From positions 1 through 11,104 of the forward strand of contig JBMSHD010000076.1 of the NCBI GenBank assembly GCA_049416425.1: 11,104 nucleotides of DNA. The letters run 5' to 3'. The notes beneath the pieces were generated by a model, which was not told the DNA's origin, did not search any database, and saw nothing but the letters and a program-made list of their open reading frames with translations. Positions 1 through 7,069 of this stretch are shown here, in pieces. Numbering within the stretch: position 1 is the stretch's first letter; each line of letters opens with the position of its first letter. Source of the DNA: JBMSHD01 sp049416425 (lineage in GTDB: Bacteria; Pseudomonadota; Gammaproteobacteria; Francisellales; Francisellaceae). The position numbers and the translations under genes are program-made.

Positions 1-413
1 AACAAGTTATAGCATCTTTTACCCTTTTCTAAGTGGCGTATGCGGCCAGTAACTCATCATAGATTAAAAACCTTGTAATACTTGGTTTCTAAGTGGCGTA
101 TGCGGCCAGTAACGACATTTTTGGTTTCCTTTTTTCAAATTAATTTTTCTAAGTGGCGTATGCGGCCAGTAACAGCGGGTTGTATACATTAACGATATTA
201 TTGTTTTTCTAAGTGGCGTATGCGGCCAGTAACCAGTCATTTTCGCTACCGCTCGATGATTTTATTTTCTAAGTGGCGTATGCGGCCAGTAACGACCGTG
301 AAAAAGTGTGCCAAAGTTCATTGCTTTTCTAAGTGGCGTATGCGGCCAGTAACTATTTTTCTTCGTATGGACTTTTTTGCTATATTTTCTAAGTGGCGTA
401 TGCGGCCAGTAAC
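1..413 (-). CRISPR. Type I-F-like CRISPR array (7 repeats, incomplete at left edge)
   Basis: Seven identical 28-base repeats lie at 26-53, 86-113, 146-173, 206-233, 266-293, 326-353 and 386-413. The period is exactly 60, giving six complete 32-base spacers plus 25 bases of a seventh at the window start. The spacers are unrelated to each other by eye. On the minus strand each repeat begins GTTACTGGCC and ends CTTAGAAA. This matches the type I-F layout: 28-base repeat, GTT start, stem at bases 6-10 and 16-20, five-base loop GCATA, and an 8-base 5' handle CTTAGAAA. The I-F handle sets the orientation, so the leader should be on the right, next to udk. The perfect identity of all copies fits the leader-proximal end of an array. 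Since position 1 falls where a spacer is expected, more repeats probably lie to the left. No cas gene is present in the window. Confidence 0.95.
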
Positions 414-419
414 AGTAAA

Positions 420-447
420 ATTTTACACTGAAATCCTTTAATTGCAA
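420..447 (-). promoter_or_regulatory. Candidate promoter for the CRISPR array
   Basis: A TTGCAA -35-like hexamer (442-447) and a TAAAAT -10-like hexamer (420-425) are separated by 16 bases on the minus strand. Transcription would begin about at the first base of the first repeat (413). TTGCAA is a palindrome and the -10 overlaps an AAAATTTT palindrome, so direction is not forced by the motifs. Sequence match only. Confidence 0.3.
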
Positions 448-474
448 TGGTTACAACCCTGTTTTAGGCATTTG

Positions 475-547
475 ACCAATGTTTTTTAGCATACCTCACA
501 AACCCTTGATTTTGCGTGGATTTTACAATTGCTAAAAAACCATTGGT
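475..547. repeat. Inverted repeat in the CRISPR leader
   Basis: The left arm at 475-491 reads ACCAATGTTTTTTAGCA. The right arm at 530-547 is its reverse complement with one extra base (ACCAATGG, six T, AGCA when reversed). The arms are 17 and 18 bases with a single bulge and are separated by 38 bases that contain the IHF-like site. On the minus strand no U-tract follows the second arm, so this is not a standard intrinsic terminator, although it starts 10 bases after the udk stop codon. Confidence 0.8.
499..511 (-). promoter_or_regulatory. Candidate IHF binding site in the leader
   Basis: The minus-strand sequence AATCAAGGGTTTG fits the IHF consensus WATCAANNNNTTR at every fixed position. It lies about 85-98 bases upstream of the first repeat. 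IHF bends leader DNA during spacer integration in type I-E and I-F systems, so the site supports this region being a functional leader. Short consensus matches also occur by chance in AT-rich DNA. Confidence 0.5.
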
Positions 548-557
548 TAAAATAAGT

Positions 558-1202
558 CTACTTTTGATTTAAAAGCTCTCTGACTTTAGAGCGGATAACA
601 TCGATGGCAATCTTGTTTTTACCACCATGTGGCACAATGATATCGGCATAACGCTTGGAAGGCTCGATAAATTGCAGATACATAGGGCGCACCGTCTCAA
701 GATATTGAGAGATCACACTATCCACAGATCGTCCCCTCTCCTTCTGATCCCGTAAGAGTCGGCGGATGAAGCTGACATCCATCGGCGTATCCATAAAAAT
801 TTTTATGTCCATAAGCTCTCTTAACCTGGGTTCAGAAAACAGCAGGATACCTTCTAAAATCAAGACATTGGTCTTGGCAGAGATGGGGAAGACCTCCTTT
901 TTAGAACGTGAATGGGTTGAATAATCGTATACCGGAACCGATACATCTTTGCCGGCAACCAGATTCTTGATATGTTCAACCAGCAACATATGCTCAAAGG
1001 CATCAGGATGATCGTAGTTTAGCTTATCCTTTTCTTTCTGGCTCAAGCCTTGATTATCTCGATAATAATGATCTTCCGACAACACGGTAACCCGATCAGA
1101 ATCTAAAGCTTCAAGCTCGGCGACGATGGTGTTTGCCAGAAGGCTTTTCCCCGATCCCGATCCACCAACCACACCAATAATGACAATATCTTTGTTCAGC
1201 AT
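558..1202 (-). CDS. udk: Uridine kinase
   Basis: This cytosolic enzyme phosphorylates uridine and cytidine to UMP and CMP with ATP or GTP in pyrimidine salvage. The protein is 214 residues, the usual length for bacterial Udk. It has a P-loop GGSGSGKS at residues 13-20, the SEDHYY segment (42-47), NYDHPDAF (62-69), the LILEGILL strand (114-121), the RDQKERGRS lid-like region (151-159) and a conserved FIEPSKRYADIIVP stretch (178-191), all as in E. coli Udk. The ATG at 1202 gives an N-terminus that fits the family; the frame extends to a TTG at 1241, which would add 13 unconserved residues. No clear ribosome binding site precedes the ATG. The gene lies 71 bases beyond the end of the extended udk frame from the thrC stop, so it may have its own promoter or be read from the thr genes. 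Confidence 0.96.
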   Translation of the reverse strand: MLNKDIVIIGVVGGSGSGKSLLANTIVAELEALDSDRVTVLSEDHYYRDNQGLSQKEKDKLNYDHPDAFEHMLLVEHIKNLVAGKDVSVPVYDYSTHSRSKKEVFPISAKTNVLILEGILLFSEPRLRELMDIKIFMDTPMDVSFIRRLLRDQKERGRSVDSVISQYLETVRPMYLQFIEPSKRYADIIVPHGGKNKIAIDVIRSKVRELLNQK

Positions 1203-1277
1203 AAAAAAGGCTATAGAATAATTTGCACCTAAGTTTACCAATTTTAACAGAAATTACATCAAAAAAATGAAATTATC

Positions 1278-1289
1278 AGCGGTTCCGCT
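1278..1289 (-). terminator. Weak candidate terminator after thrC
   Basis: A short inverted repeat, AGCGG-AA-CCGCT on the minus strand, lies about 25 bases after the thrC stop. A seven-T run appears only after ten further bases (GATAATTTCA), so the geometry is poor for an intrinsic terminator. It may slow or partly stop thr transcription before udk, or may do nothing. Confidence 0.3.
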
Positions 1290-1312
1290 ATGTAAGACTA
1301 TAACCTATCTCA

Positions 1313-2593
1313 TTATTTAAAATAATCTTCATAGGCCTGCATCAGGCTTGCCATATCGGCAGAGATATCGACTTTATGCTGCGGACGCCCCAACAGCGCT
1401 TTTAATTTTGGTGGCGGCAAAATCTCACGCCCTAGTATCGGCTCTATCACGCCTTCAAATTTTGATGGATGCGCCGTGGCAACCAGAATCCTGGGTTTTT
1501 CCGGCTTTTGACTCATGGCAAAAAACGCCGTTGCCGTATGTGGACAGATAATCTCATGATGGTTTTCATAGACTTCGGCTATCGTCTGCCTTATATCATC
1601 ATCCGAGACTTTAGTCACTGAAACATTGGCGGCAAAGTGTTCAAAATCGCCAAACAGATACATCAATCGCTCCAGGTTACTAGGCGCGCCAACATCCATG
1701 GCATTAGCCAGTGTTCCGATGCTCGGCGCCGGGTGATATTCACCATCTGCCAGATAATGACCGACCGCATTGTTTTCATTCTGACTCAATGAAACCTCAT
1801 CGATGGGAAAACCGATTTCTCTGGCCCAGAAGGCAGCACAGACATTACCCAGATTACCAGAGGGCACGATAAAATTTGCATTGTGCCGGCTCATCAGATA
1901 ATAACGCCAGGCGCTAAAGGCATAATAGGTCATCTGTGGCAAAAGGCGACCGATATTGATGCTGTTAGAGGTGTTGAGATGCGCTCGCTGATGCCACCAA
2001 TCCAAACCAAAGGCGGTCTTCACCAGACGTTGGCAATCATCAAAACTGCCGTCAACCGCCACCGCCAGCACATTATCTCCCCAGCAGGTAATCTGTTGCT
2101 CTTGCCGCTTGGAGATCTTGCCTTCTGGAAATAACACCACAACCTTGATATTTGGCTTGTTATGAAATGCCGAGGCCACGGCAGAGCCAGTATCTCCTGA
2201 TGTCGCCACTAAGATGGTATATGGCTTATCACTGGAAATTCGACTCAAACAGGAAGCCAGAAAGCGAGCACCAAAATCCTTAAAGGACAAAGTCGGTCCA
2301 TGAAACAACTCAAGAACGAAATGCTGCGCATCCAATTGGTCAACAAGGACGGGAAAATTCAGACTCTCTTTGATGATATCAGGCAGATTCTCAAGCAGTG
2401 AATCCTCATCAAAAAAGGGGCTCAACAGAGTTTTGGCAAAATCCTGAAAACTCACTTGAGGATCAAAATCGTCCCATAGCATTTTGGGGAAAAACTCTGG
2501 TACATAAAGTCCACCATCGGCGGCCAATCCTTGCTGCAATGCCTCCGATAGACTCACATTCACCTTATGGTCCCGGGTGCTGATATATCTCAT
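1313..2593 (-). CDS. thrC: Threonine synthase
   Basis: This PLP enzyme converts O-phosphohomoserine to threonine, the last step of the pathway. The protein is 426 residues, close to E. coli ThrC (428). The N-terminal segment with GLAADGGLYVPE (22-33) is typical. The PLP lysine is expected at K105 in LSFKDFGARF (102-111). ATSGDTGSA (130-138), the PLP phosphate-binding PSGNLGN (244-250) and the NAMDVGAPSN segment (297-306) are all present. The ATG at 2593 is chosen because it overlaps the thrB stop in an ATGA, has GAGGA six bases upstream (2600-2604), and matches the family N-terminus. An upstream ATG at 2641 would add 16 residues encoded within thrB. The overlap suggests translational coupling to thrB. 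Confidence 0.97.
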   Translation of the reverse strand: MRYISTRDHKVNVSLSEALQQGLAADGGLYVPEFFPKMLWDDFDPQVSFQDFAKTLLSPFFDEDSLLENLPDIIKESLNFPVLVDQLDAQHFVLELFHGPTLSFKDFGARFLASCLSRISSDKPYTILVATSGDTGSAVASAFHNKPNIKVVVLFPEGKISKRQEQQITCWGDNVLAVAVDGSFDDCQRLVKTAFGLDWWHQRAHLNTSNSINIGRLLPQMTYYAFSAWRYYLMSRHNANFIVPSGNLGNVCAAFWAREIGFPIDEVSLSQNENNAVGHYLADGEYHPAPSIGTLANAMDVGAPSNLERLMYLFGDFEHFAANVSVTKVSDDDIRQTIAEVYENHHEIICPHTATAFFAMSQKPEKPRILVATAHPSKFEGVIEPILGREILPPPKLKALLGRPQHKVDISADMASLMQAYEDYFK

Positions 2594-3570
2594 AATTTGT
2601 CCTCGATTATGGCTCCCTCTGTATCGAGAGCCGTTATCCAACTTTTCGCTCTTAACTTCTGCGCCTTGGTTGCCGCTATCATCGCATTTTGAATATCGAT
2701 GGCCGTGACTTTGTCCTCAGCCAGTGCAAATATGGCAGGACCAGAGCCGGATATACCACAACCGATGGCGCCATTGGCAATCGCTGCCTGCTTCACCTCA
2801 TCAAATCCTCTTATCGCATCGCTGCGTCTTGGCTCCACCAGCACATCATCAAGATGCCGTCTCAACAAGCTGACATCGTTTCGATATAATCCTGCAATTG
2901 TCGCTGCCAGATTGGCGCTATGCTTAACAATCGTTGAGATTGGGAAAGGATCAACAAGGCGTTTTCTGGCACCTCTGGTACTGACATGCTGTGAGGATTT
3001 AACGACCACAGCATATAAACCATTGTCAGGCAGTTGAATGAAACGACAGGGTTTCTCCGTTTGTATCAAACAAAGCCCACCAAACATACTGGGCACGACA
3101 TTATCGGCATGATGGACACCAGAGACCAGGCTCTCGCCATAGACGGCATAATCGATGAGTTCGGTTAAAGGCTGTGGATTTTTTAAAAAGGCATTAACGG
3201 CCATCGCCGCCGAGACAGCAGAGGCCGCCGATCCTCCCATGCCAGATCCAAGATCAATGCCCTTCTGGAGATAAAGATCAAACCCGACATCCAAGCGATG
3301 ATCGGCTAAAAATTTTTCAATGACGCCAGCTGATATGTTTTTGCGCAGATCAAGCGGCACTTTTTTAGCATCCAAAACACCGGTAATCGATTTGATCACC
3401 AGTTGATTATCATCTCTTTTGATCAAGGTCGCTCTGTCACCGACACCGGCAATAGCAAAGCCAAGAATGTCAAATCCCACGGCAAAATTAGCACTGGTTG
3501 CCGGTGCGTAAGCCGTCACTCGTTTGACATTCTGATCGATTAATGTCTCTGTTTCACTCATCTTTTCCAT
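2590..3570 (-). CDS. thrB: Homoserine kinase (GHMP family)
   Basis: This enzyme phosphorylates homoserine with ATP to O-phosphohomoserine, the substrate of ThrC. The protein is 326 residues; E. coli ThrB is 310. It has the N-terminal YAPATSANFAVGFD (21-34), the GHMP ATP-binding loop DLGSGMGGSAASA (106-118) and the C-terminal GISGSGPAIFAL (272-283). The loop has GGS where E. coli has GSS, a variation of uncertain meaning. The gene starts 8 bases after the thrA stop and its stop overlaps the thrC start by four bases, so it is the middle gene of a tight thrABC unit. The start is ambiguous: ATG at 3570, or ATG at 3561, which has a GGAAAAG stretch just before it; the N-terminal 15 residues are not conserved. 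Confidence 0.96.
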   Translation of the reverse strand: MEKMSETETLIDQNVKRVTAYAPATSANFAVGFDILGFAIAGVGDRATLIKRDDNQLVIKSITGVLDAKKVPLDLRKNISAGVIEKFLADHRLDVGFDLYLQKGIDLGSGMGGSAASAVSAAMAVNAFLKNPQPLTELIDYAVYGESLVSGVHHADNVVPSMFGGLCLIQTEKPCRFIQLPDNGLYAVVVKSSQHVSTRGARKRLVDPFPISTIVKHSANLAATIAGLYRNDVSLLRRHLDDVLVEPRRSDAIRGFDEVKQAAIANGAIGCGISGSGPAIFALAEDKVTAIDIQNAMIAATKAQKLRAKSWITALDTEGAIIEDKL

Positions 3571-3578
3571 ATCTTAAT

Positions 3579-6008
3579 TTAGGATTTTATCATCGACAAT
3601 AAATCTGCAAAGACGCCACCTGCCGTGACATCAGCCCCGGCACCGGCACCTTGAATCACAAGCGGCGTCTGAGCATAACGTCTGGAATAAATCATCACGA
3701 TATTATCCGTGCCTTGAAGATTAGCCATGGCGCCACCGTCAACTGCCTGAATGCCCACACTGACATCTCCATCGGCATCAATACTCGCCGTATATTGAAG
3801 CGCAATACCATCACCTTTTAGCTGCTGCAAACGATGCTGAATTTCATCATCATAATCACTCAAGTTTTCAAAAAACTCTGCTTTTGTCACCGTTTTTAGT
3901 GCATCAGGAACCAACGACTCGACATCAACCTCCAATAATTCGGTGGTCAGTCCAATCTCTCTTGCCAATATAATCGCTTTTCTGGCGACATCCATTCCCG
4001 AGAGATCATCGCGAGGATCGGGTTCGGTCAATCCATCATCGTAGGCCTTTGTAAGCGCCTGAGAAAAGCAAAAACCGGCATTGAGTCTATTAAAAATAAA
4101 GCTCAAAGTACCCGAAAAAACACCGACGATACGCCGAATTTCATCACCGGTTTTAATCATCTGCTGTAGCGTTGAGATAACCGGCAATGCCGCACAAACA
4201 TTGGTTTCATATTTGAAAAAACGCTGAGCTTCGCACGCCTGTGATCGCAACTTTTGATAATAATCATAAGACTGCGTGTTAGCCAGCTTATTGGCCGTCA
4301 CCACCGAGAAACCATCTCGAAAATACGCCACATACTGTCTGGCCACATCGAGGCTCGCGGTAACATCGACGATGACTTTTCGATTCGCTCCAGCCGATTG
4401 CAGAGCATGTGTGATTGTCGCAGTTGATGGTTTTAATGTCGAGGCTTCCAACTGCTGCTGCCATGCCCCGCGAACAAGCTTATCACCGATGATCATCTGC
4501 CGGGAATTGGCAATACCAATAACATTGATATCAAGCCCTCCCTTCAAAAGCCAGGATCTGGCATGAGTAATCTGGCGAATAAACGCTTTAGCAATATTGC
4601 CACTGCCAAGAATAAAGATGGCGATGGTTTTGATATTATTGCAAACCGACTGATGAATCAGATTCAACGCTCGGATTTCATCTTCCTGCTTCACCGCCAG
4701 AGTGATGCTTCGTTCGGAAGAACCCTGGGCGATAACGTGAATATTGATCGCTTCCTGCGACAGCGGTTTAATCATCTTTGCCACGGCTCCAGGTCTTGCT
4801 CTCATACCGTCACCGACGGCTGTAACCAGGGCATAATGACGATCACAGTAAATATGTTCGATATGATGTGAATCGATTTCCCGCTTAAAATCCTTCTCTA
4901 AGGATAAAACGGCCAGATCAGCCTGTGCTTCTGTCACCGCAAAACAGATCGAATACTCCGAGCTGGATTGTGAAATCATCATCACCGAAATGTGCGCCAA
5001 CTCCATTGCCGAAAAAACACGGGCAGCGATCCCTGAAACCCCAATCATGCCAGCACCCTGAACCCGAATAATAGCAACATTGGCAATGCTCGTTAGCCCG
5101 ATGACCATCGGTTGTCTATCGAAATTTGGGTTTGAGTTGTGAATCACCGTCCCTGGGTTATTGGCGTCAAAACTGCTTTTGATCACAATCGGAATATTTT
5201 GCTCCATCATCGGGCTGATCGTCAGTGGATGGACAACTGAAGCACCGAAGTAAGCAAGCTCCAGCGCCTCTTTATAAGAAAGCATATTGATCTGTTTGGC
5301 GCCTTTGACCACCTGCGGGTTCGCACTGTAAATGCCGGCGACATCCGTCCAGATGATAAGCTTTGTTGCCTTTAATAGACGGGCAAAAATCGCCGCCGAA
5401 TAATCGCTGCAGTTTAATCCTAAAATCGTGCGATGACCGTGACGATTTTTGGCAATAAACCCGGTGATGACTGAGACCCGATCTTTATGATCATTCAAGA
5501 TCTGCGTGCTATTTTTCTGGCTTTCAACCCAGTCAAGCTCGGCAGGTAATCTCATATCATTCACTAAAAGAATATCACTGGCATCAGCATAGACGGCATC
5601 AATACCCTGAGCTTTTAACACATGCGTTAACATCTTGGCCGAGAAAATCTCACCAAAGCCGAGGATAAAATAATTAAGACTCTTATCACACATCTTCGTC
5701 AACCGTATCGTCATCAGCATATGAGAGATGGCATCAAAAGCTTTGGTAATCTCAGTGAGCAGTTCATCAGTATTCCCTGAAAAGCACGTAATCATATCCA
5801 GGTGATGGCGCTCAACTTCTGCCAATGTCGGAGAGAAGAGCTCCCCGACTTTCGCCAGATCGATGGCTTTTTGCAAAAGTGATGTGGTCTTGCCGCTGGC
5901 TGATACTACGATCGCCTCATGGCTTCCGCGAATGAGATTGGAAATATTGCAAATTTTTGCGCTGTCGGCGAGAGAAGAGCCCCCGAATTTATGAACGATA
6001 TATTCCAT
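3579..6008 (-). CDS. thrA: Bifunctional aspartokinase / homoserine dehydrogenase
   Basis: This fused enzyme catalyses the first and third steps from aspartate to threonine: aspartate phosphorylation and NAD(P)H reduction of aspartate semialdehyde to homoserine. The protein is 809 residues; E. coli ThrA is 820. The aspartokinase domain (about 1-290) has KFGGSS (7-12), GFGE (117-120) and IWTDVAGIYSA (219-229). Two ACT-type segments follow, with SQSSSEYS (346-353) and AQGSSERS (427-434), the motifs tied to threonine feedback inhibition. The homoserine dehydrogenase domain (about 461-809) has the nucleotide-binding GSGNIA (468-473), TANK with K574, and EPDPRDDLSGMDVARK, where E662, D668, D673 and K677 keep the spacing of the known active-site residues. 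Several motif positions differ from E. coli: GLNCSDYSA (197-205) for GRNGSDYSA, HPL for HPR (260-262), and TNVCAALP (602-609) for TNVGAGLP. It is the first gene of thrABC, 97 bases after secF. The ribosome binding site is weak. Confidence 0.96.
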   Translation of the reverse strand: MEYIVHKFGGSSLADSAKICNISNLIRGSHEAIVVSASGKTTSLLQKAIDLAKVGELFSPTLAEVERHHLDMITCFSGNTDELLTEITKAFDAISHMLMTIRLTKMCDKSLNYFILGFGEIFSAKMLTHVLKAQGIDAVYADASDILLVNDMRLPAELDWVESQKNSTQILNDHKDRVSVITGFIAKNRHGHRTILGLNCSDYSAAIFARLLKATKLIIWTDVAGIYSANPQVVKGAKQINMLSYKEALELAYFGASVVHPLTISPMMEQNIPIVIKSSFDANNPGTVIHNSNPNFDRQPMVIGLTSIANVAIIRVQGAGMIGVSGIAARVFSAMELAHISVMMISQSSSEYSICFAVTEAQADLAVLSLEKDFKREIDSHHIEHIYCDRHYALVTAVGDGMRARPGAVAKMIKPLSQEAINIHVIAQGSSERSITLAVKQEDEIRALNLIHQSVCNNIKTIAIFILGSGNIAKAFIRQITHARSWLLKGGLDINVIGIANSRQMIIGDKLVRGAWQQQLEASTLKPSTATITHALQSAGANRKVIVDVTASLDVARQYVAYFRDGFSVVTANKLANTQSYDYYQKLRSQACEAQRFFKYETNVCAALPVISTLQQMIKTGDEIRRIVGVFSGTLSFIFNRLNAGFCFSQALTKAYDDGLTEPDPRDDLSGMDVARKAIILAREIGLTTELLEVDVESLVPDALKTVTKAEFFENLSDYDDEIQHRLQQLKGDGIALQYTASIDADGDVSVGIQAVDGGAMANLQGTDNIVMIYSRRYAQTPLVIQGAGAGADVTAGGVFADLLSMIKS

Positions 6009-6042
6009 GTTCCGATATTGTTATAATTTATGGCATGACTCC

Positions 6043-6048
6043 AGTATA
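6043..6048 (-). promoter_or_regulatory. Possible -10 element upstream of thrA
   Basis: A TATACT hexamer lies 34 bases before the thrA ATG on the minus strand, in the 97-base secF-thrA gap. No convincing -35 hexamer is found at 16-18 bases; TTGATG occurs at 21 bases. The thr genes could be read from here or by read-through from the secDF transcript. Confidence 0.25.
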
Positions 6049-6105
6049 AATGAGATTTAGGGCAAGATTCATCAAGAATTTAGGTATTTTTTACCATCTG
6101 CTTAT

Positions 6106-7059
6106 TTATGGCGCCCCATCTTCCACTTTCGGTGCCGGCAACAATGACTCACGCTTGAGTCCAAATTTAACGGCCAACACCCCGGCGACATAGATTGAAG
6201 AATAGGTACCGACGACCACACCAAGAATCAACGCCAATGAAAACTCATGCAAAGAGGGTCCACCGAAGAAGTACAGAACGACGACCACAATCAAGGTTAA
6301 CCCTGATGTCATAATTGTTCTCGACAGCGTATCGTTGACGGCACGATTGACTACTTCAATCACTGGCGCCTTTCTCATCTTTCTGAAATTCTCACGCACC
6401 CGGTCATAAATGACCACCGTGTCATTCAAAGAATAACCGATAACCGCCAGAATCGCCGCCAGTGACACCAGATTAAATTCAAGCTGAAAAGCGGCAAACA
6501 CACCAAGAATTACAATCGGATCGTGAATCAAGGCAATACCGGCCGATAGGGCAAACTTCATCTCAAAGCGAAAGGCGATATAACCGATAATGCAGATCAT
6601 CGCCACCACCAAAGCTAAAATTCCGTTGTTGGCAAGCTCGGCGCCAACCTGAGGGCCAATATAATTTAAACTGACTACCTGAGCCTTGGCTCCCAGCGCT
6701 TTTTCGACATCGGCCTTCATCAACTGTTGCGCCGATTCGCCGTCTTTGTTAATAACGCCAGATTGTTGGATGTTTTTATCACCGGCAAATTTGATCATCA
6801 GACTCTCCGATGAACCAAACGTGGTGACCTGTACACCCTGAAGACCGGCGGCTTTCAATTCACTGACAACCAACTCGGTATTGGCTGCTTCTTTGAAATT
6901 CACCTGAATCTGATAGCCACCGGTGAAATCAAGTCCCCAGTTAAGCCCCCGCGCAAAGAGAAATATCAGCGACAGACCAATCAAGATGATAGAGACGATT
7001 GCGGTATATTTGCGAATACCAAGAAAATCAATATTTGTTTTTTGTCTGAAAAATTCCAT
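6106..7059 (-). CDS. secF: Protein translocase subunit SecF
   Basis: SecF is an inner-membrane protein that, with SecD, uses the proton gradient to help pull secreted proteins through SecYEG. The protein is 317 residues, normal for SecF. TM1 is about 19-37. A periplasmic region opens with GLDFTGG (42-48). The C-terminal five-helix RND-like bundle starts near residue 145 and contains GYSLNDTVVIYDRVREN (209-225) with D213, and R247 in NDTLSRT, the polar residues linked to proton transfer in SecDF. The ATG at 7059 is chosen because an AAGGGGAA Shine-Dalgarno (7064-7071) precedes it and the start MEFFRQKTNIDF fits the family; an upstream ATG at 7113 would add 18 residues overlapping secD. The start lies 10 bases after the secD stop, and the Shine-Dalgarno overlaps that stop codon, suggesting coupled translation. 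Confidence 0.97.
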   Translation of the reverse strand: MEFFRQKTNIDFLGIRKYTAIVSIILIGLSLIFLFARGLNWGLDFTGGYQIQVNFKEAANTELVVSELKAAGLQGVQVTTFGSSESLMIKFAGDKNIQQSGVINKDGESAQQLMKADVEKALGAKAQVVSLNYIGPQVGAELANNGILALVVAMICIIGYIAFRFEMKFALSAGIALIHDPIVILGVFAAFQLEFNLVSLAAILAVIGYSLNDTVVIYDRVRENFRKMRKAPVIEVVNRAVNDTLSRTIMTSGLTLIVVVVLYFFGGPSLHEFSLALILGVVVGTYSSIYVAGVLAVKFGLKRESLLPAPKVEDGAP

Positions 7060-7069
7060 CGTATTCCCC

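Larger units (their letters stand above)
414..557 (-). promoter_or_regulatory. Putative CRISPR leader
   Basis: This AT-rich, non-coding stretch lies between the first repeat (in transcription order) and the udk stop codon. It is the expected place for a leader once the repeats are oriented by their I-F handle. It holds an exact match to the IHF consensus, an inverted repeat around that site, and a promoter-like pair of hexamers close to the first repeat. There is no canonical terminator for udk here, so udk transcripts could run into the array. The leader role is inferred from position and motifs. Confidence 0.65.

Noticed and set aside
220..447. Open frames through the CRISPR array on both strands, with repeated KWRMRPVT and YWPHTPLRK peptides
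   Set aside because: The 60-base period is a multiple of three and the repeat lacks stops in these frames, so they stay open by chance. The variable parts show no protein-like conservation.
1203..1241. TTG start extending udk by 13 residues
   Set aside because: The added residues are not conserved in uridine kinases, and the ATG at 1202 matches the family N-terminus.
2594..2641. Upstream ATG for thrC
   Set aside because: It would extend the protein by 16 unconserved residues inside thrB. The ATG at 2593 has GAGGA at a good distance and an ATGA overlap with the thrB stop.
6009..6105. A 14-codon open frame upstream of thrA (beginning MNLALNLIYTGV) as a thr leader peptide
   Set aside because: It has a single Thr and a single Ile, no ribosome binding site and no following attenuator hairpin.
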